From the NCBI GenBank assembly GCA_005882155.1, contig VBCQ01000246.1:1-20390 (forward strand): DNA of 20,390 nucleotides, in the 5' to 3' direction. Both the position numbers and the translations under genes were made by a program. Positions 7,339 through 14,357 of this stretch are shown in pieces (within the stretch, counting starts at the first letter, position 1; each line of letters begins with the position of its first letter). Under the pieces are notes generated by a model. The model searched no databases. It was not told the DNA's origin and saw only the letters and a list, made by a program, of their open reading frames with translations. The DNA is from Betaproteobacteria bacterium (GTDB taxonomy: Bacteria > Pseudomonadota > Gammaproteobacteria > Burkholderiales > Burkholderiaceae_C).

Positions 7339-8313
7339 ATGAAAGCCATCGTCATGCACGAACGCGGCGGTGCCGAGGTGCTGCGCTACGAGGATGTGGC
7401 GATGCCCGTGCCGCGCGCCGGTGAAGTGCTGCTGCGGGTGCACGCCGCGACGGTCAACCACACCGACCTCTTTCATCGCAGCGGCCAGTTCTTCATCCGC
7501 AAGCCGCTGCCGCACATCCTCGGCATGGACGTGGCCGGCGAGATCGCCGAGCTCGGCGCGCAAGTCGACGGCTGGCGGGTCGGCGACAAGGTTGTCGCGA
7601 CATTCGAGGCGCTCGGCCGCGAGCGCGACGGCGCTTACGCCGAGTACACCTGCGTGCCGGCGAGCGAGCTGCATCGCATTGCGCAGCCGCTCGACTTCGT
7701 CACTGCTGCCAGCATCGGCCTCGCGTTCACGACCGCGTGGACGGCGCTGCTCACGACCGCCGTCCTCGGCCACGACGAGCGCGTCGTCGTTCACGCCGCG
7801 GCCAGCGGCGTCGGCACGGCCGCGGTGCAGATCGCGCGCTGGAAAGGCGCGCAGGTGATCGCGATCTGCGACGCCGCGAAGACCGGCCGAATGCGCGAGC
7901 TCGGCGCCGCCAGCGTCATCGACCGCGGCGCCGAAGATTTGCCGGCGCTGGTGCTGGCCGCGACCGGCGGGCGCGGCGCGAGCCTGGTGCTCGAGCTGGT
8001 CGGTCGCAGCACGCTGCAGCACTCGATCGCGATGCTCGCCGATGGCGGGCGCATCGTCTGCGTCGGCACGCTGAGCGGCGATGTCGCGCAGATCAACGTG
8101 ATGGACTTGATCATGAAGCGCGGCACGATCAAGGGCTCGTTTCAATCGATCGCGCGCGACGATTTCGATACCGTGCTGCGCCTGTTCGCCGACGGCACAT
8201 TCGAGCCCGTTATCGATTCGGTGCTGCCGCTGGCGCAGGCTCGCGCTGCGCATGAGCGCATCGAGTCCAAGCAGGTCTTCGGCAAGATCGTTCTGGTGCC
8301 GTCGGCCGATTGA
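7339..8313 (+). CDS. Zinc-free MDR-family NAD(P)H:quinone oxidoreductase-like protein
   Basis: 324-residue medium-chain dehydrogenase/reductase of the quinone oxidoreductase type, probably NADPH-dependent and cytoplasmic. The GroES-like N-terminal half contains NHTDLFHRSGQF and LGMDVAGEIAELG. The Rossmann half has the nucleotide-binding motif AASGVGTAAVQIA (154-166), followed by the usual late-domain pattern (ADGGRIVCVGTL) and the C-terminal helix HERIESKQVFGKIVL. The cysteine ligands of zinc alcohol dehydrogenases are absent, hence the zinc-free call. The open frame begins upstream at 7087, inside the bkd leader; I chose the ATG at 7339 because family homology (MKAIVMHERGG) starts there. It is divergent from the bkd operon, and a link to branched-chain catabolism is only positional. 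The substrate is unknown. Confidence 0.9.
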   Translation: MKAIVMHERGGAEVLRYEDVAMPVPRAGEVLLRVHAATVNHTDLFHRSGQFFIRKPLPHILGMDVAGEIAELGAQVDGWRVGDKVVATFEALGRERDGAYAEYTCVPASELHRIAQPLDFVTAASIGLAFTTAWTALLTTAVLGHDERVVVHAAASGVGTAAVQIARWKGAQVIAICDAAKTGRMRELGAASVIDRGAEDLPALVLAATGGRGASLVLELVGRSTLQHSIAMLADGGRIVCVGTLSGDVAQINVMDLIMKRGTIKGSFQSIARDDFDTVLRLFADGTFEPVIDSVLPLAQARAAHERIESKQVFGKIVLVPSAD

Positions 8314-8383
8314 CGGCGCGACGGCGCGCTGCCGACAATGCGGCGCGGGTCAGTGAGCTTCAGCAACGCAAAGGAAACGCCTG

Positions 8384-8665
8384 GTGGTATCTCTCTTCGC
8401 TTTCGTCATGACCGCCTACGGCCTGAACCCGTACCTCATCGCGTCGTTCAACTCGGGTTTCGCGTGCGAGAACGCGAAGACGCAGATTCTCACCGCGGCA
8501 CTCGAGCAGACCACTGCCGGGTCGAGCACGTATTCGATGACGCCGCGCAGCCTCAAGTGCATCGCCACGCCGGGCCTCGTTGCCGGCGGCACACGCCCGC
8601 CCGACATCGGCTCGGCGCAAAAGGCCGCCGCCGCTCAGGCGGCGAAGAAGCCGGTGAAGAAGTGA
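8384..8665 (+). CDS. Small hypothetical protein, GTG start
   Basis: 93 residues, not recognised. AAGGA at 8371-8375 sits 8 bases before a GTG at 8384, which supports this start; the alternative ATG at 8408 has no such site. The first 25 residues are hydrophobic and could be a weak signal or membrane segment. The middle has two cysteines about 30 residues apart (GFACENAKTQI and SLKCIATPG), compatible with a disulphide. The tail is Lys/Ala-rich (AAQAAKKPVKK). It lies 70 bases after the oxidoreductase gene and converges on the prolyl oligopeptidase gene, whose stop is 7 bases away. Coding status rests on the ribosome site and plausible composition only. Confidence 0.5.
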   Translation: MVSLFAFVMTAYGLNPYLIASFNSGFACENAKTQILTAALEQTTAGSSTYSMTPRSLKCIATPGLVAGGTRPPDIGSAQKAAAAQAAKKPVKK

Positions 8666-8686
8666 ACCGGACTCAATCCGGCTTCA
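8665..8686. terminator. Possible bidirectional hairpin between convergent stops
   Basis: AACCGGA and TCCGGCTT pair around a CTCAA loop with one bulged C, spanning the stop codons of the two converging genes (8665 and 8673). No strong T-run follows in either direction, so this is only a candidate for ending the two transcripts. Confidence 0.35.
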
Positions 8687-10889
8687 GCTCGTAGCCCTTC
8701 ACGCCCATCTGCCACAGCAAGAACGCATACCAGTCGGCGCGCTCTTCGAGTTGCTGCTTCTTCGTGTTGCCGATGCCATGGCCGGCGTCGTAGTCGAGGC
8801 GCAGCAACACTGGCTTGCCGCTCGTGCTCGCGGCCATCACGCGTGCCGCCGTCTTCGTGCTTTCCCACACTTCGACCCGCGGGTCGTTGGTGCCGCCACT
8901 GAGCAGAAGCGCGGGGTACGGCGTGCCGTCTTTCACATGGGCATAGGTGCTCATCTCGCGCAAGGCCTTGAAGCCGGCCTCGGTCTTCACGCTGCCGAAC
9001 TCGGGAATGTTCGGTACGCCGTTGGGCGTGAACTCGGCGCGCAGCGTGTCGAGTGCACCGGCAGCGGAGATGACGGCGGCGAATAGGTCCGGCCGCTCGG
9101 TCATCGCGCGGCCGACCAGAATGCCGCCGGCGCTGCCGCCCAGAATGCCGAGCTTGGCGGGCCGCGTGTAGCCCTGGGCGATCAGGAATTCAGCGCAGGC
9201 GATGAAGTCCTTCCAGGTGTTGGGCTTGGTCGCCTGAAATCCGCCGCGGTACCAGTCTTCGCCGAACACACTGGTGCCGCGCGGGTTCGCGACCGCGTAG
9301 ACGCCGCCGGCGTTCATCCACGCCAGGCGCGAGGTGCTGAAGAACGGCTCCTCGGTGATGCCGTACGAGCCGTAGCCGTACAGCAGTGTCGGGTTGCTGC
9401 CGTCGAGCGCAATGCCTTTGCGGTGAATGATCGACATCGGCACCATCGCGCCGTCGTAGCTCTTAACCATCACCTCATGGGTCTCGATGTCGGTCGGCGT
9501 GTCGTACGGTCCAGCCGGCTGCAAGCCGGTGTTGCGCACCTCGCCGCTCGCCGCGACGCTGTAGATCTGCCGCGCCTGGGTCCAGCTCTGCAGATCGATG
9601 ACCACACCGGGAAAGCGCGGGTCGGCAGCGCTCGCGTTGGACTCGCTGTCGCTCAGCGCGAAGGCACCGTCCACCGGCAGCTTCACCGGCTCGAGCGTCG
9701 CGCCGCTCGCGTAGCCGAGCTTGAACAAATGCTTCACGTTGCCTTCGCGCGCTTCGACATACAGCGCGTCGCTCGCCGCCGCGAGACCGGTGATGACGCG
9801 CTCGCTGTGCGCCACGACGACCGGCGCCGCGGCGACATCGGGCTCGCGCAGGTCGAGCTTCTTGATCTGGAAGCGCGGTGCACCCTTGTGCGTGTTCAGG
9901 TACAGCGCGTCGTTCATGTACGCGAGGCCGGTGACCTCGTCTTGCGTTTCGATCACCGGCTTCCATTTCGCCTTGCCAGCGAGCGCGTCGGCTTGCGGCG
10001 CGACATAGACACGCAGCTCGCGCTGGGTGCCGTTGACTGCAATGCCGATGACCCAGTGGCCGTCGTGCGTCGTCGCACTGAACGGGATTTCGGCCGGCGT
10101 CATTCGCACGCCCGCCGCCTGCATCCCGAATACCGCGTGGGGCTCGAGCCGCGCACCGCGCAGGTGGAAGCGGTGCACCGCGCTGCGCTGGTATTTCTCG
10201 ATCGGCGCCATGCCGGGCTTCAGCTCCTGCAGGCGAACGAAGAGGAACGAGCGGCTGTCGCTCGCCCAATCGGCGAAGCCGAAGTCGGCGCGGCTGATCG
10301 GCTTGCCGACGAGGCGCAGGGTCTGCACATCGAGCACATACAGCGAGGCGCTTTCCGAGCCCTGCTTCGACAGCCCGTAGGCGACGTAGCGGCCATCGGG
10401 CGACGGCGTGAAGTAGTTGATCGCGTGCGGCTTGCCGGTGCGCTTCTCGATCGCGTCGGGGTCGACGAGCAGCACTTCGCGCCCGTCGAGACCGTGCCGC
10501 ATGTAGAGCTTGAGCTGGTTGTCCTGCGGCCGGCGCTTTTGATAGAACCACAGATCACCGGACGCCCGGGTCGCGCCGACGACGCGCGCCGATGCGGCCG
10601 AGTCGTAGGTCTCGAGTTGTGCCAGCAACGCGTCGCGGCCGTTGATGCGCTTCAGCGTCGCATGCGCGAAGTCGCTGTGCGCCTTCATCCACCCGGCGAC
10701 CGCCGGGTCCTTGGTGTTCTCGAAGTAGCGGTACGGGTCGCTGACCGTGCTGCCGAAGAAGGTCTCGTCGACGTTACGCACCGCCGCTTTCGGCAGGCTT
10801 TGCGACCATGCGAGGCTCGCGCTTGCGGCCAGCAGCGCGAATGCGGTCGCGCAGCTCAGCGCACGAACCAGTTGTCGTCCAGATGTCAT
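8673..10889 (-). CDS. Prolyl oligopeptidase family serine peptidase (S9A), exported
   Basis: 738 residues. The N-terminus is a signal peptide (about 1-30, ALSCATAFALLAASASLAWSQ), so it acts in the periplasm or outside; cytoplasmic prolyl oligopeptidases lack this. A seven-bladed beta-propeller spans roughly residues 80-450, and the C-terminal alpha/beta-hydrolase domain carries the triad: Ser586 in GGSAGG, Asp669 in GGTNDPRVEVWES and His704 in DYDAGHGIGNTKKQQ. The family cleaves short peptides after proline. The start at 10889 is firm: GAGGAGG sits 4-5 bases upstream and the signal peptide follows directly. It begins 9 bases after the stop of the phosphopantetheinyl transferase gene, so the two are probably co-transcribed, though no functional tie is evident. 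Length is normal for the exported subgroup and no lesion is seen. Confidence 0.93.
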   Translation of the reverse strand: MTSGRQLVRALSCATAFALLAASASLAWSQSLPKAAVRNVDETFFGSTVSDPYRYFENTKDPAVAGWMKAHSDFAHATLKRINGRDALLAQLETYDSAASARVVGATRASGDLWFYQKRRPQDNQLKLYMRHGLDGREVLLVDPDAIEKRTGKPHAINYFTPSPDGRYVAYGLSKQGSESASLYVLDVQTLRLVGKPISRADFGFADWASDSRSFLFVRLQELKPGMAPIEKYQRSAVHRFHLRGARLEPHAVFGMQAAGVRMTPAEIPFSATTHDGHWVIGIAVNGTQRELRVYVAPQADALAGKAKWKPVIETQDEVTGLAYMNDALYLNTHKGAPRFQIKKLDLREPDVAAAPVVVAHSERVITGLAAASDALYVEAREGNVKHLFKLGYASGATLEPVKLPVDGAFALSDSESNASAADPRFPGVVIDLQSWTQARQIYSVAASGEVRNTGLQPAGPYDTPTDIETHEVMVKSYDGAMVPMSIIHRKGIALDGSNPTLLYGYGSYGITEEPFFSTSRLAWMNAGGVYAVANPRGTSVFGEDWYRGGFQATKPNTWKDFIACAEFLIAQGYTRPAKLGILGGSAGGILVGRAMTERPDLFAAVISAAGALDTLRAEFTPNGVPNIPEFGSVKTEAGFKALREMSTYAHVKDGTPYPALLLSGGTNDPRVEVWESTKTAARVMAASTSGKPVLLRLDYDAGHGIGNTKKQQLEERADWYAFLLWQMGVKGYELKPD

Positions 10890-10898
10890 GAGGCCTCC

Positions 10899-11582
10899 TC
10901 ACTGAAAGTCAAAAATTCGCAACGGCGGCGCCGGCGCTGAGCAGGCGACACAGGCTGCATGGTCGGGTCCGACATCGAGCATCGCGAGCTGCCACTCGGA
11001 CGCCACGCCACCCGGATTCGAATCGTGCAACACGCCGACCTTGCCGTCGACGCACGGCCCGATGCAGATTTCGCGCAGCGATCGGTTCAGTCCCTGGCCC
11101 CAGGCCTTCACGTAGGCCTCTTTGCAGACCCACAGCGTCGTGAACGCGCGCCCGCGCTGCGCAGTGGACAACGACAACAGCTCGCGCAGCTCCTGCGGCG
11201 CGAGCACGTCGTCGTAGTCTTCGATGGGCAGCGCATCGGTCGGAATCGGCTCGACATCGACGCCCACTGCAGAAGACGTGGAAAACGCATGAAGCACCCA
11301 ATCGCCGGCATGACTGGTGTTGAAGTGCAGCGAGTGCGGCGGCGCCAGACGCGGCTTGCCGAATTCGTTGACGACAAACGCGACTTGTGTCGGATCGAGA
11401 TCGAGTCGGCGGCAGAGAAGTTGGCGCAGCGTCGCACGCGCGACGACGAAACGATCGCGGTCGGCCGCATGGTGATAGCTCAGCGCCTGCTCGCGCTCGC
11501 TCGCGGCCAGGCATTGCCAATGCTCGCTGAACCGAAGCGCCTGTTGCGCCACACGGATCCGCCACACGTCGAGAGTGCTCAC
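10899..11582 (-). CDS. Sfp-type 4'-phosphopantetheinyl transferase
   Basis: 227 residues, the usual size for Sfp/Gsp-type enzymes that move the phosphopantetheine arm of CoA onto carrier-protein domains. The two signature motifs are present: GVDVEPI (Asp109 and Glu111 as Mg ligands) and WVCKEAYVKAWGQGL (Trp151, Lys154, Glu155). The upstream motif NEFGKPRLA and the basic RFVVARATLRQLL helix also fit. The start at 11582 is a GTG (MSTLDVWRIRVA); no better start is visible. No polyketide or nonribosomal peptide synthetase lies in the window, so its carrier-protein partner is elsewhere or is that of fatty acid synthesis. It probably leads a two-gene transcript with the prolyl oligopeptidase gene, whose ribosome site overlaps this gene's end. 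Confidence 0.92.
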   Translation of the reverse strand: MSTLDVWRIRVAQQALRFSEHWQCLAASEREQALSYHHAADRDRFVVARATLRQLLCRRLDLDPTQVAFVVNEFGKPRLAPPHSLHFNTSHAGDWVLHAFSTSSAVGVDVEPIPTDALPIEDYDDVLAPQELRELLSLSTAQRGRAFTTLWVCKEAYVKAWGQGLNRSLREICIGPCVDGKVGVLHDSNPGGVASEWQLAMLDVGPDHAACVACSAPAPPLRIFDFQ

Positions 11583-11759
11583 GCCGCGCAGGATAGCTCG
11601 GCGACCGAGCGTCTTTTGAACCCAAATGCTTCACGGCGGAATTGACGGGGCGCCATTCGTCCACGAAATTGGGGTATCGGGATGGCGCGCCTGTGCGGGA
11701 ATAGCCCAGGCCGCGTCTTCGTACACCCTGCCATCGGATCTCGACCAGGAGCTCAAGCC
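11583..11759. promoter_or_regulatory. Divergent intergenic region
   Basis: 177 bases between the divergent phosphopantetheinyl transferase and TPR genes; promoters for both must lie here. AGGAG at 11747-11751 is the ribosome site of the TPR gene, 8 bases before its ATG. I see no clear operator or paired -35/-10 boxes. Confidence 0.5.
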
Positions 11760-12380
11760 ATGACTGCACGACGACTCATCAGCGCCTTCTTCATCGCGTT
11801 GCTCAGCGCATCGCTCGCATTCGCTGCCGGTGGCGGCGGAGGTGGTGGCGGCGGAGGAGGCGGTGGAAGCGGCGGTGGCGGAGGAGGAAGTGGCGGCGGC
11901 GGTGGAGGTGGAGGTGGTGGGGGCGGTGGTGGGGGCGGTGACGGCGGCGGCGGCAGTGCCGATGCGGCGTCCGGCGTCGACCCCGAATACACCGCTGCGG
12001 TCGCCGCGATCAAGGCCGATCAATACGCGCAAGCGATCAAGCTGCTGGAGTCGTACGTCGCACGCGCGCCGAAAGACGCCTATGCCGAAAACTGGCTCGG
12101 CTATTCGTATCGCAAGACCGGCGCGCTCGACGCCGCATTCATGCATTACGACAAGGCGCTGAAGATCGACCCGAAACACCGCGGCGCGCACGAGTACCTC
12201 GGCGAGGCCTATCTGATGTCGGGCAATGTCGCCAAGGCCGAAGAGCACCTGCAGATCCTCGACCGCTTGTGCTGGCTGCCATGCACCGAATACAGCATGC
12301 TGAAAACGGCCGTCACGACCTACAAGACGACGCACAAGATGGACGCTTCGCCGAAGGTCGGCAGCGCCGCGAAGCCGTAG
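11760..12380 (+). CDS. Exported TPR protein with a polyglycine tract and a CWLPC motif
   Basis: 206 residues. Signal peptide 1-22 (RRLISAFFIALLSASLAFA). Immediately after it come residues 24-65, of which 39 of 42 are glycine (breaks: two Ser, one Asp). Residues 76-170 form about three tetratricopeptide repeats (YAQAIKLLESYVARAP; AENWLGYSYRKTGALDAAF; AHEYLGEAYLMSGNVAKAEEHL), followed by LCWLPCTEY with Cys171, Trp172 and Cys175. The TPRs suggest a protein-docking role in the periplasm, and the Cys pair could bind metal or form a disulphide. The start at 11760 is preferred over upstream in-frame codons because AGGAG is 8 bases before it and the signal peptide follows. The next gene, a di-heme peroxidase homologue, begins 14 bases past the stop, so the two form an operon. 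The specific function is unknown. Confidence 0.87.
   Translation: MTARRLISAFFIALLSASLAFAAGGGGGGGGGGGGGSGGGGGGSGGGGGGGGGGGGGGGGDGGGGSADAASGVDPEYTAAVAAIKADQYAQAIKLLESYVARAPKDAYAENWLGYSYRKTGALDAAFMHYDKALKIDPKHRGAHEYLGEAYLMSGNVAKAEEHLQILDRLCWLPCTEYSMLKTAVTTYKTTHKMDASPKVGSAAKP
11829..11954 (+). repeat. Low-complexity GGN tract encoding polyglycine
   Basis: 126 bases of irregular GGN codons (mixed GGC, GGT, GGA and some GGG), encoding 39 glycines with two Ser and one Asp interruptions. The mixed codons show it is not a perfect microsatellite, so the glycine content is held at protein level, but the tract is still prone to slippage and length change. The complementary strand is an equally long polyproline frame, which I regard as a shadow. 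Confidence 0.9.
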
Positions 12381-12394
12381 CGCGACGGCCCGCC

Positions 12395-13585
12395 GTGCGC
12401 TCGCTTGGCGCTCGCCTCGCGCTGGCGGTTCTGCTCGCGGTGCTCGGCGCGCTGCTGCTGGCGCCGCTGCGCGCCGCGGTGTCGCCCGGGTCGGCTCCGA
12501 CGGCGCTCGCGTTCGACGCGGCCGAGCGGGCGCGCATCGGCGAGCTCGGGCCGTGGCCGCCTGCGGTGCCGCGCGATGCGAGCAACCGCGTGTCGGGCCA
12601 TCGAAGCGCGATCGCCTTCGGCGAGGTGCTGTTCCACAGCGCGCGGCTGTCGAGCGTCGGCGGACTGCGCTGTGCGAGCTGCCACGAGCCGTGGCGCAGC
12701 TTCACCGACGCGCGCGCTCTCGGCCTCGGTGCCGCGCAAGGCGGTCGCAACACGATGAGCCTGCTCAACGTCGGGCTGCAGCACGAATTCGGCTGGGACG
12801 GCGCCAACGACAGCCTGTGGGCGCAAAGCATTCGCCCGCTGCTCGACCCGCGCGAGATGCGAATGAGCCCGGCGCAGGCGGCCGCGTTGCTGCGTGACGA
12901 TCCGCAACTCGCGGCGCTGTACCAGCGCGCGTTCGGCAGCGCGCCGAGCGGCGACGATGACGCCGTGCTCGCCGACATCGGCAAGGCGCTCGCTGCGTAT
13001 GAGGAGACGCTCGTCAGCGAGCGCACGCCGTTCGACGCGTTCCGCGATGCGATCGCCAGCGGCGACCGCATCGCGGCGGCGCGCTATCCGATCGATGCGC
13101 AGCGCGGCCTGCGCGTCTTCGCCGGCGCCGGCCAGTGCGTGGCCTGCCATGGCGGTGCGAACTTCAGCGATGGGCGGTTCCACCGCTCGCGCATCGCATC
13201 GATGCTGCCCGACGGCGAGCCCGACAGCGGCCGGCGCGCCGGCGCGCAGCATCTTCTGGCGAGCCGGTTCAACCTGCTCGGGCGCTTCAACGACGATGCG
13301 CGGCGAACGACCGCGGCCGCCACGCGCGACGCGGCCGCCGACATCGCACGCAGCGGTGAATTCCGCACGCCGAGCTTGCGCGACGTCGCGGCCACCGGCC
13401 CGTTCATGCACGACGGCAGCGTGGCGAACCTGTGCGATGCGATTGCCCCGCATGCGTCGATGCAAGCGAGTGACCCCGTCGAGTTGTCGCTCGCGCAACG
13501 CCGCGACGTGGTCGCGTTTCTCCGCAGCCTGAGCGTCGAGCCGCAGCCGCCTCACGTCGACGCCGCCGTCTTCCGCTGTCGTTGA
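12395..13585 (+). CDS. Di-heme cytochrome c peroxidase/MauG-like protein
   Basis: 396 residues. An N-terminal signal or anchor helix (about 6-28, LALAVLLAVLGALLLAPL) sends it to the periplasm. Two c-type heme sites are present: CASCH (93-97) and CVACH (248-252). Between them lies the family pattern RNTMSLLNVGLQHEFGWDG, and near the end GEFRTPSLRDVAATGPFMHDGS, whose Met338 or His339 is a candidate distal ligand. The family reduces H2O2 with electrons from cytochrome c or azurin, or, as in MauG and MbnH, oxidises residues on a partner protein. The start is the GTG at 12395, 14 bases after the TPR gene stop; it gives a proper signal sequence, though no strong ribosome site is seen and coupling is likely. 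Which activity applies cannot be told from sequence; pairing with the TPR protein suggests a dedicated partner. Confidence 0.9.
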   Translation: MRSLGARLALAVLLAVLGALLLAPLRAAVSPGSAPTALAFDAAERARIGELGPWPPAVPRDASNRVSGHRSAIAFGEVLFHSARLSSVGGLRCASCHEPWRSFTDARALGLGAAQGGRNTMSLLNVGLQHEFGWDGANDSLWAQSIRPLLDPREMRMSPAQAAALLRDDPQLAALYQRAFGSAPSGDDDAVLADIGKALAAYEETLVSERTPFDAFRDAIASGDRIAAARYPIDAQRGLRVFAGAGQCVACHGGANFSDGRFHRSRIASMLPDGEPDSGRRAGAQHLLASRFNLLGRFNDDARRTTAAATRDAAADIARSGEFRTPSLRDVAATGPFMHDGSVANLCDAIAPHASMQASDPVELSLAQRRDVVAFLRSLSVEPQPPHVDAAVFRCR

Positions 13586-13608
13586 CAACTCCCCGCGATA
13601 GGGGGTTG
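13586..13608 (+). terminator. Hairpin right after the peroxidase gene
   Basis: CAACTCCC (13586-13593) pairs with GGGGGTTG (13601-13608) around a 7-base loop, starting immediately after the TGA. The 8-bp stem includes one G-T pair. Only a broken T-poor stretch follows (CCTTGCTTCGC), so it is a weak intrinsic terminator, or an mRNA-end stabilising stem, between the peroxidase and DUF4124 genes. Confidence 0.4.
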
Positions 13609-13660
13609 CCTTGCTTCGCACGAAGTGCAACGATGGGTAACACGCTTTCGGCTGGGGATC

Positions 13661-14239
13661 ATGAACAAACTGATCGTTGTCGCAATGATGGTCGCGCTGC
13701 CGCAGATGGCCCATGCGATCTACAAGTGCAAGGCTGCCGATGGCCGGGTCGACTACTCCGAGTTCGCCTGCCCCGTGGCCAAGCAGGCGCTGAAGATCGA
13801 CGGCTTGCCCGCCCGCCATCAACCGCCGGCAACGCAAGCCGCAGCGCCGGTCGACGCTGAGCAGGTGATGCGCGCCGAGCCGCCGCGCAGCATCGCGCCG
13901 TCGAAGCCGTCGATCGCGCGCGGCGTCGAAGCAGAAGCCGAACCGGGCTCGCGCCTGGCCGCCGTGATCGCGGTACTCGAAGACCTTGATGCCGATGGCC
14001 GCGATTGCGAATGGGCGCTCAAGGGTCCCGGCCGCAGCATGGACACCTGTGCGCGCTTTCTGCCGCAGACGATGGAGCGCGGCGCATGGAGCCGCGCCGT
14101 CAGCGAGCTGCAGTCGCTCGCCAAGGACCGCGCGCTCGCCGAGCGCCATCCGGGCCAGCTCGAGCGCGCGAAGCAGTTGAGCGAACGCGTCGCCGGCCGC
14201 TCGAAACTCGCCCGCGCCTACCTGTTCTCGGGCCGCTGA
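13661..14239 (+). CDS. Exported DUF4124-like protein
   Basis: 192 residues. Signal peptide 1-19 ending MAHA, then IYKCKAADGRVDYSEFACP (20-38), which matches the short DUF4124 pattern: an aromatic-Lys-Cys start, a D-G turn and a second Cys-Pro, with the two cysteines likely disulphide-bonded. A Pro/Ala-rich linker (about 50-85) leads to a helical C-terminal part (96-190) with a further Cys pair, Cys115 (DCEWAL) and Cys127 (MDTCARF). A purine-rich GGGGA lies just before the ATG. The family is common in proteobacterial periplasms and has no assigned role. It lies 75 bases after the peroxidase gene behind a hairpin, so it may be a separate transcription unit. Confidence 0.82.
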   Translation: MNKLIVVAMMVALPQMAHAIYKCKAADGRVDYSEFACPVAKQALKIDGLPARHQPPATQAAAPVDAEQVMRAEPPRSIAPSKPSIARGVEAEAEPGSRLAAVIAVLEDLDADGRDCEWALKGPGRSMDTCARFLPQTMERGAWSRAVSELQSLAKDRALAERHPGQLERAKQLSERVAGRSKLARAYLFSGR

Positions 14240-14357
14240 GCGGCGCCGCCGGCGCCTGCATTGGGCGCAAAACTGCGGCGCGATTTCGGTCTTTATTCAC
14301 ACGCCGCTGGCGCGGCGGCTGCCGTACCGTGTCGCGGATGCGCCATCGCACTTCACA

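Noticed and set aside
9423..10940. A 505-codon plus-strand frame opposite the prolyl oligopeptidase gene
   Set aside because: Antisense shadow; the peptidase triad and signal peptide on the other strand are decisive.
11614..11640. TTGAACC upstream of the TPR gene, resembling the ECF motif
   Set aside because: The second block TGCAAC is missing at the right spacing and the site is about 120 bases from the start codon.
11753..12013. Minus-strand polyproline protein of 86 codons
   Set aside because: It is simply the complement of the polyglycine tract; there is no ribosome site and no other sequence features.
12320..14149. A 609-codon open frame on the minus strand across the peroxidase and DUF4124 genes
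   Set aside because: It is antisense to two clearly recognisable genes with signal peptides and heme motifs. High GC with third-position bias keeps antisense frames open; the translation is Arg/Ala-rich and shows no family.
14242..14256. Perfect inverted repeat GGCGCC-GCC-GGCGCC after the DUF4124 gene
   Set aside because: Short, GC-only and without a T-run; such repeats are common in this base composition, so I do not call a terminator or operator.
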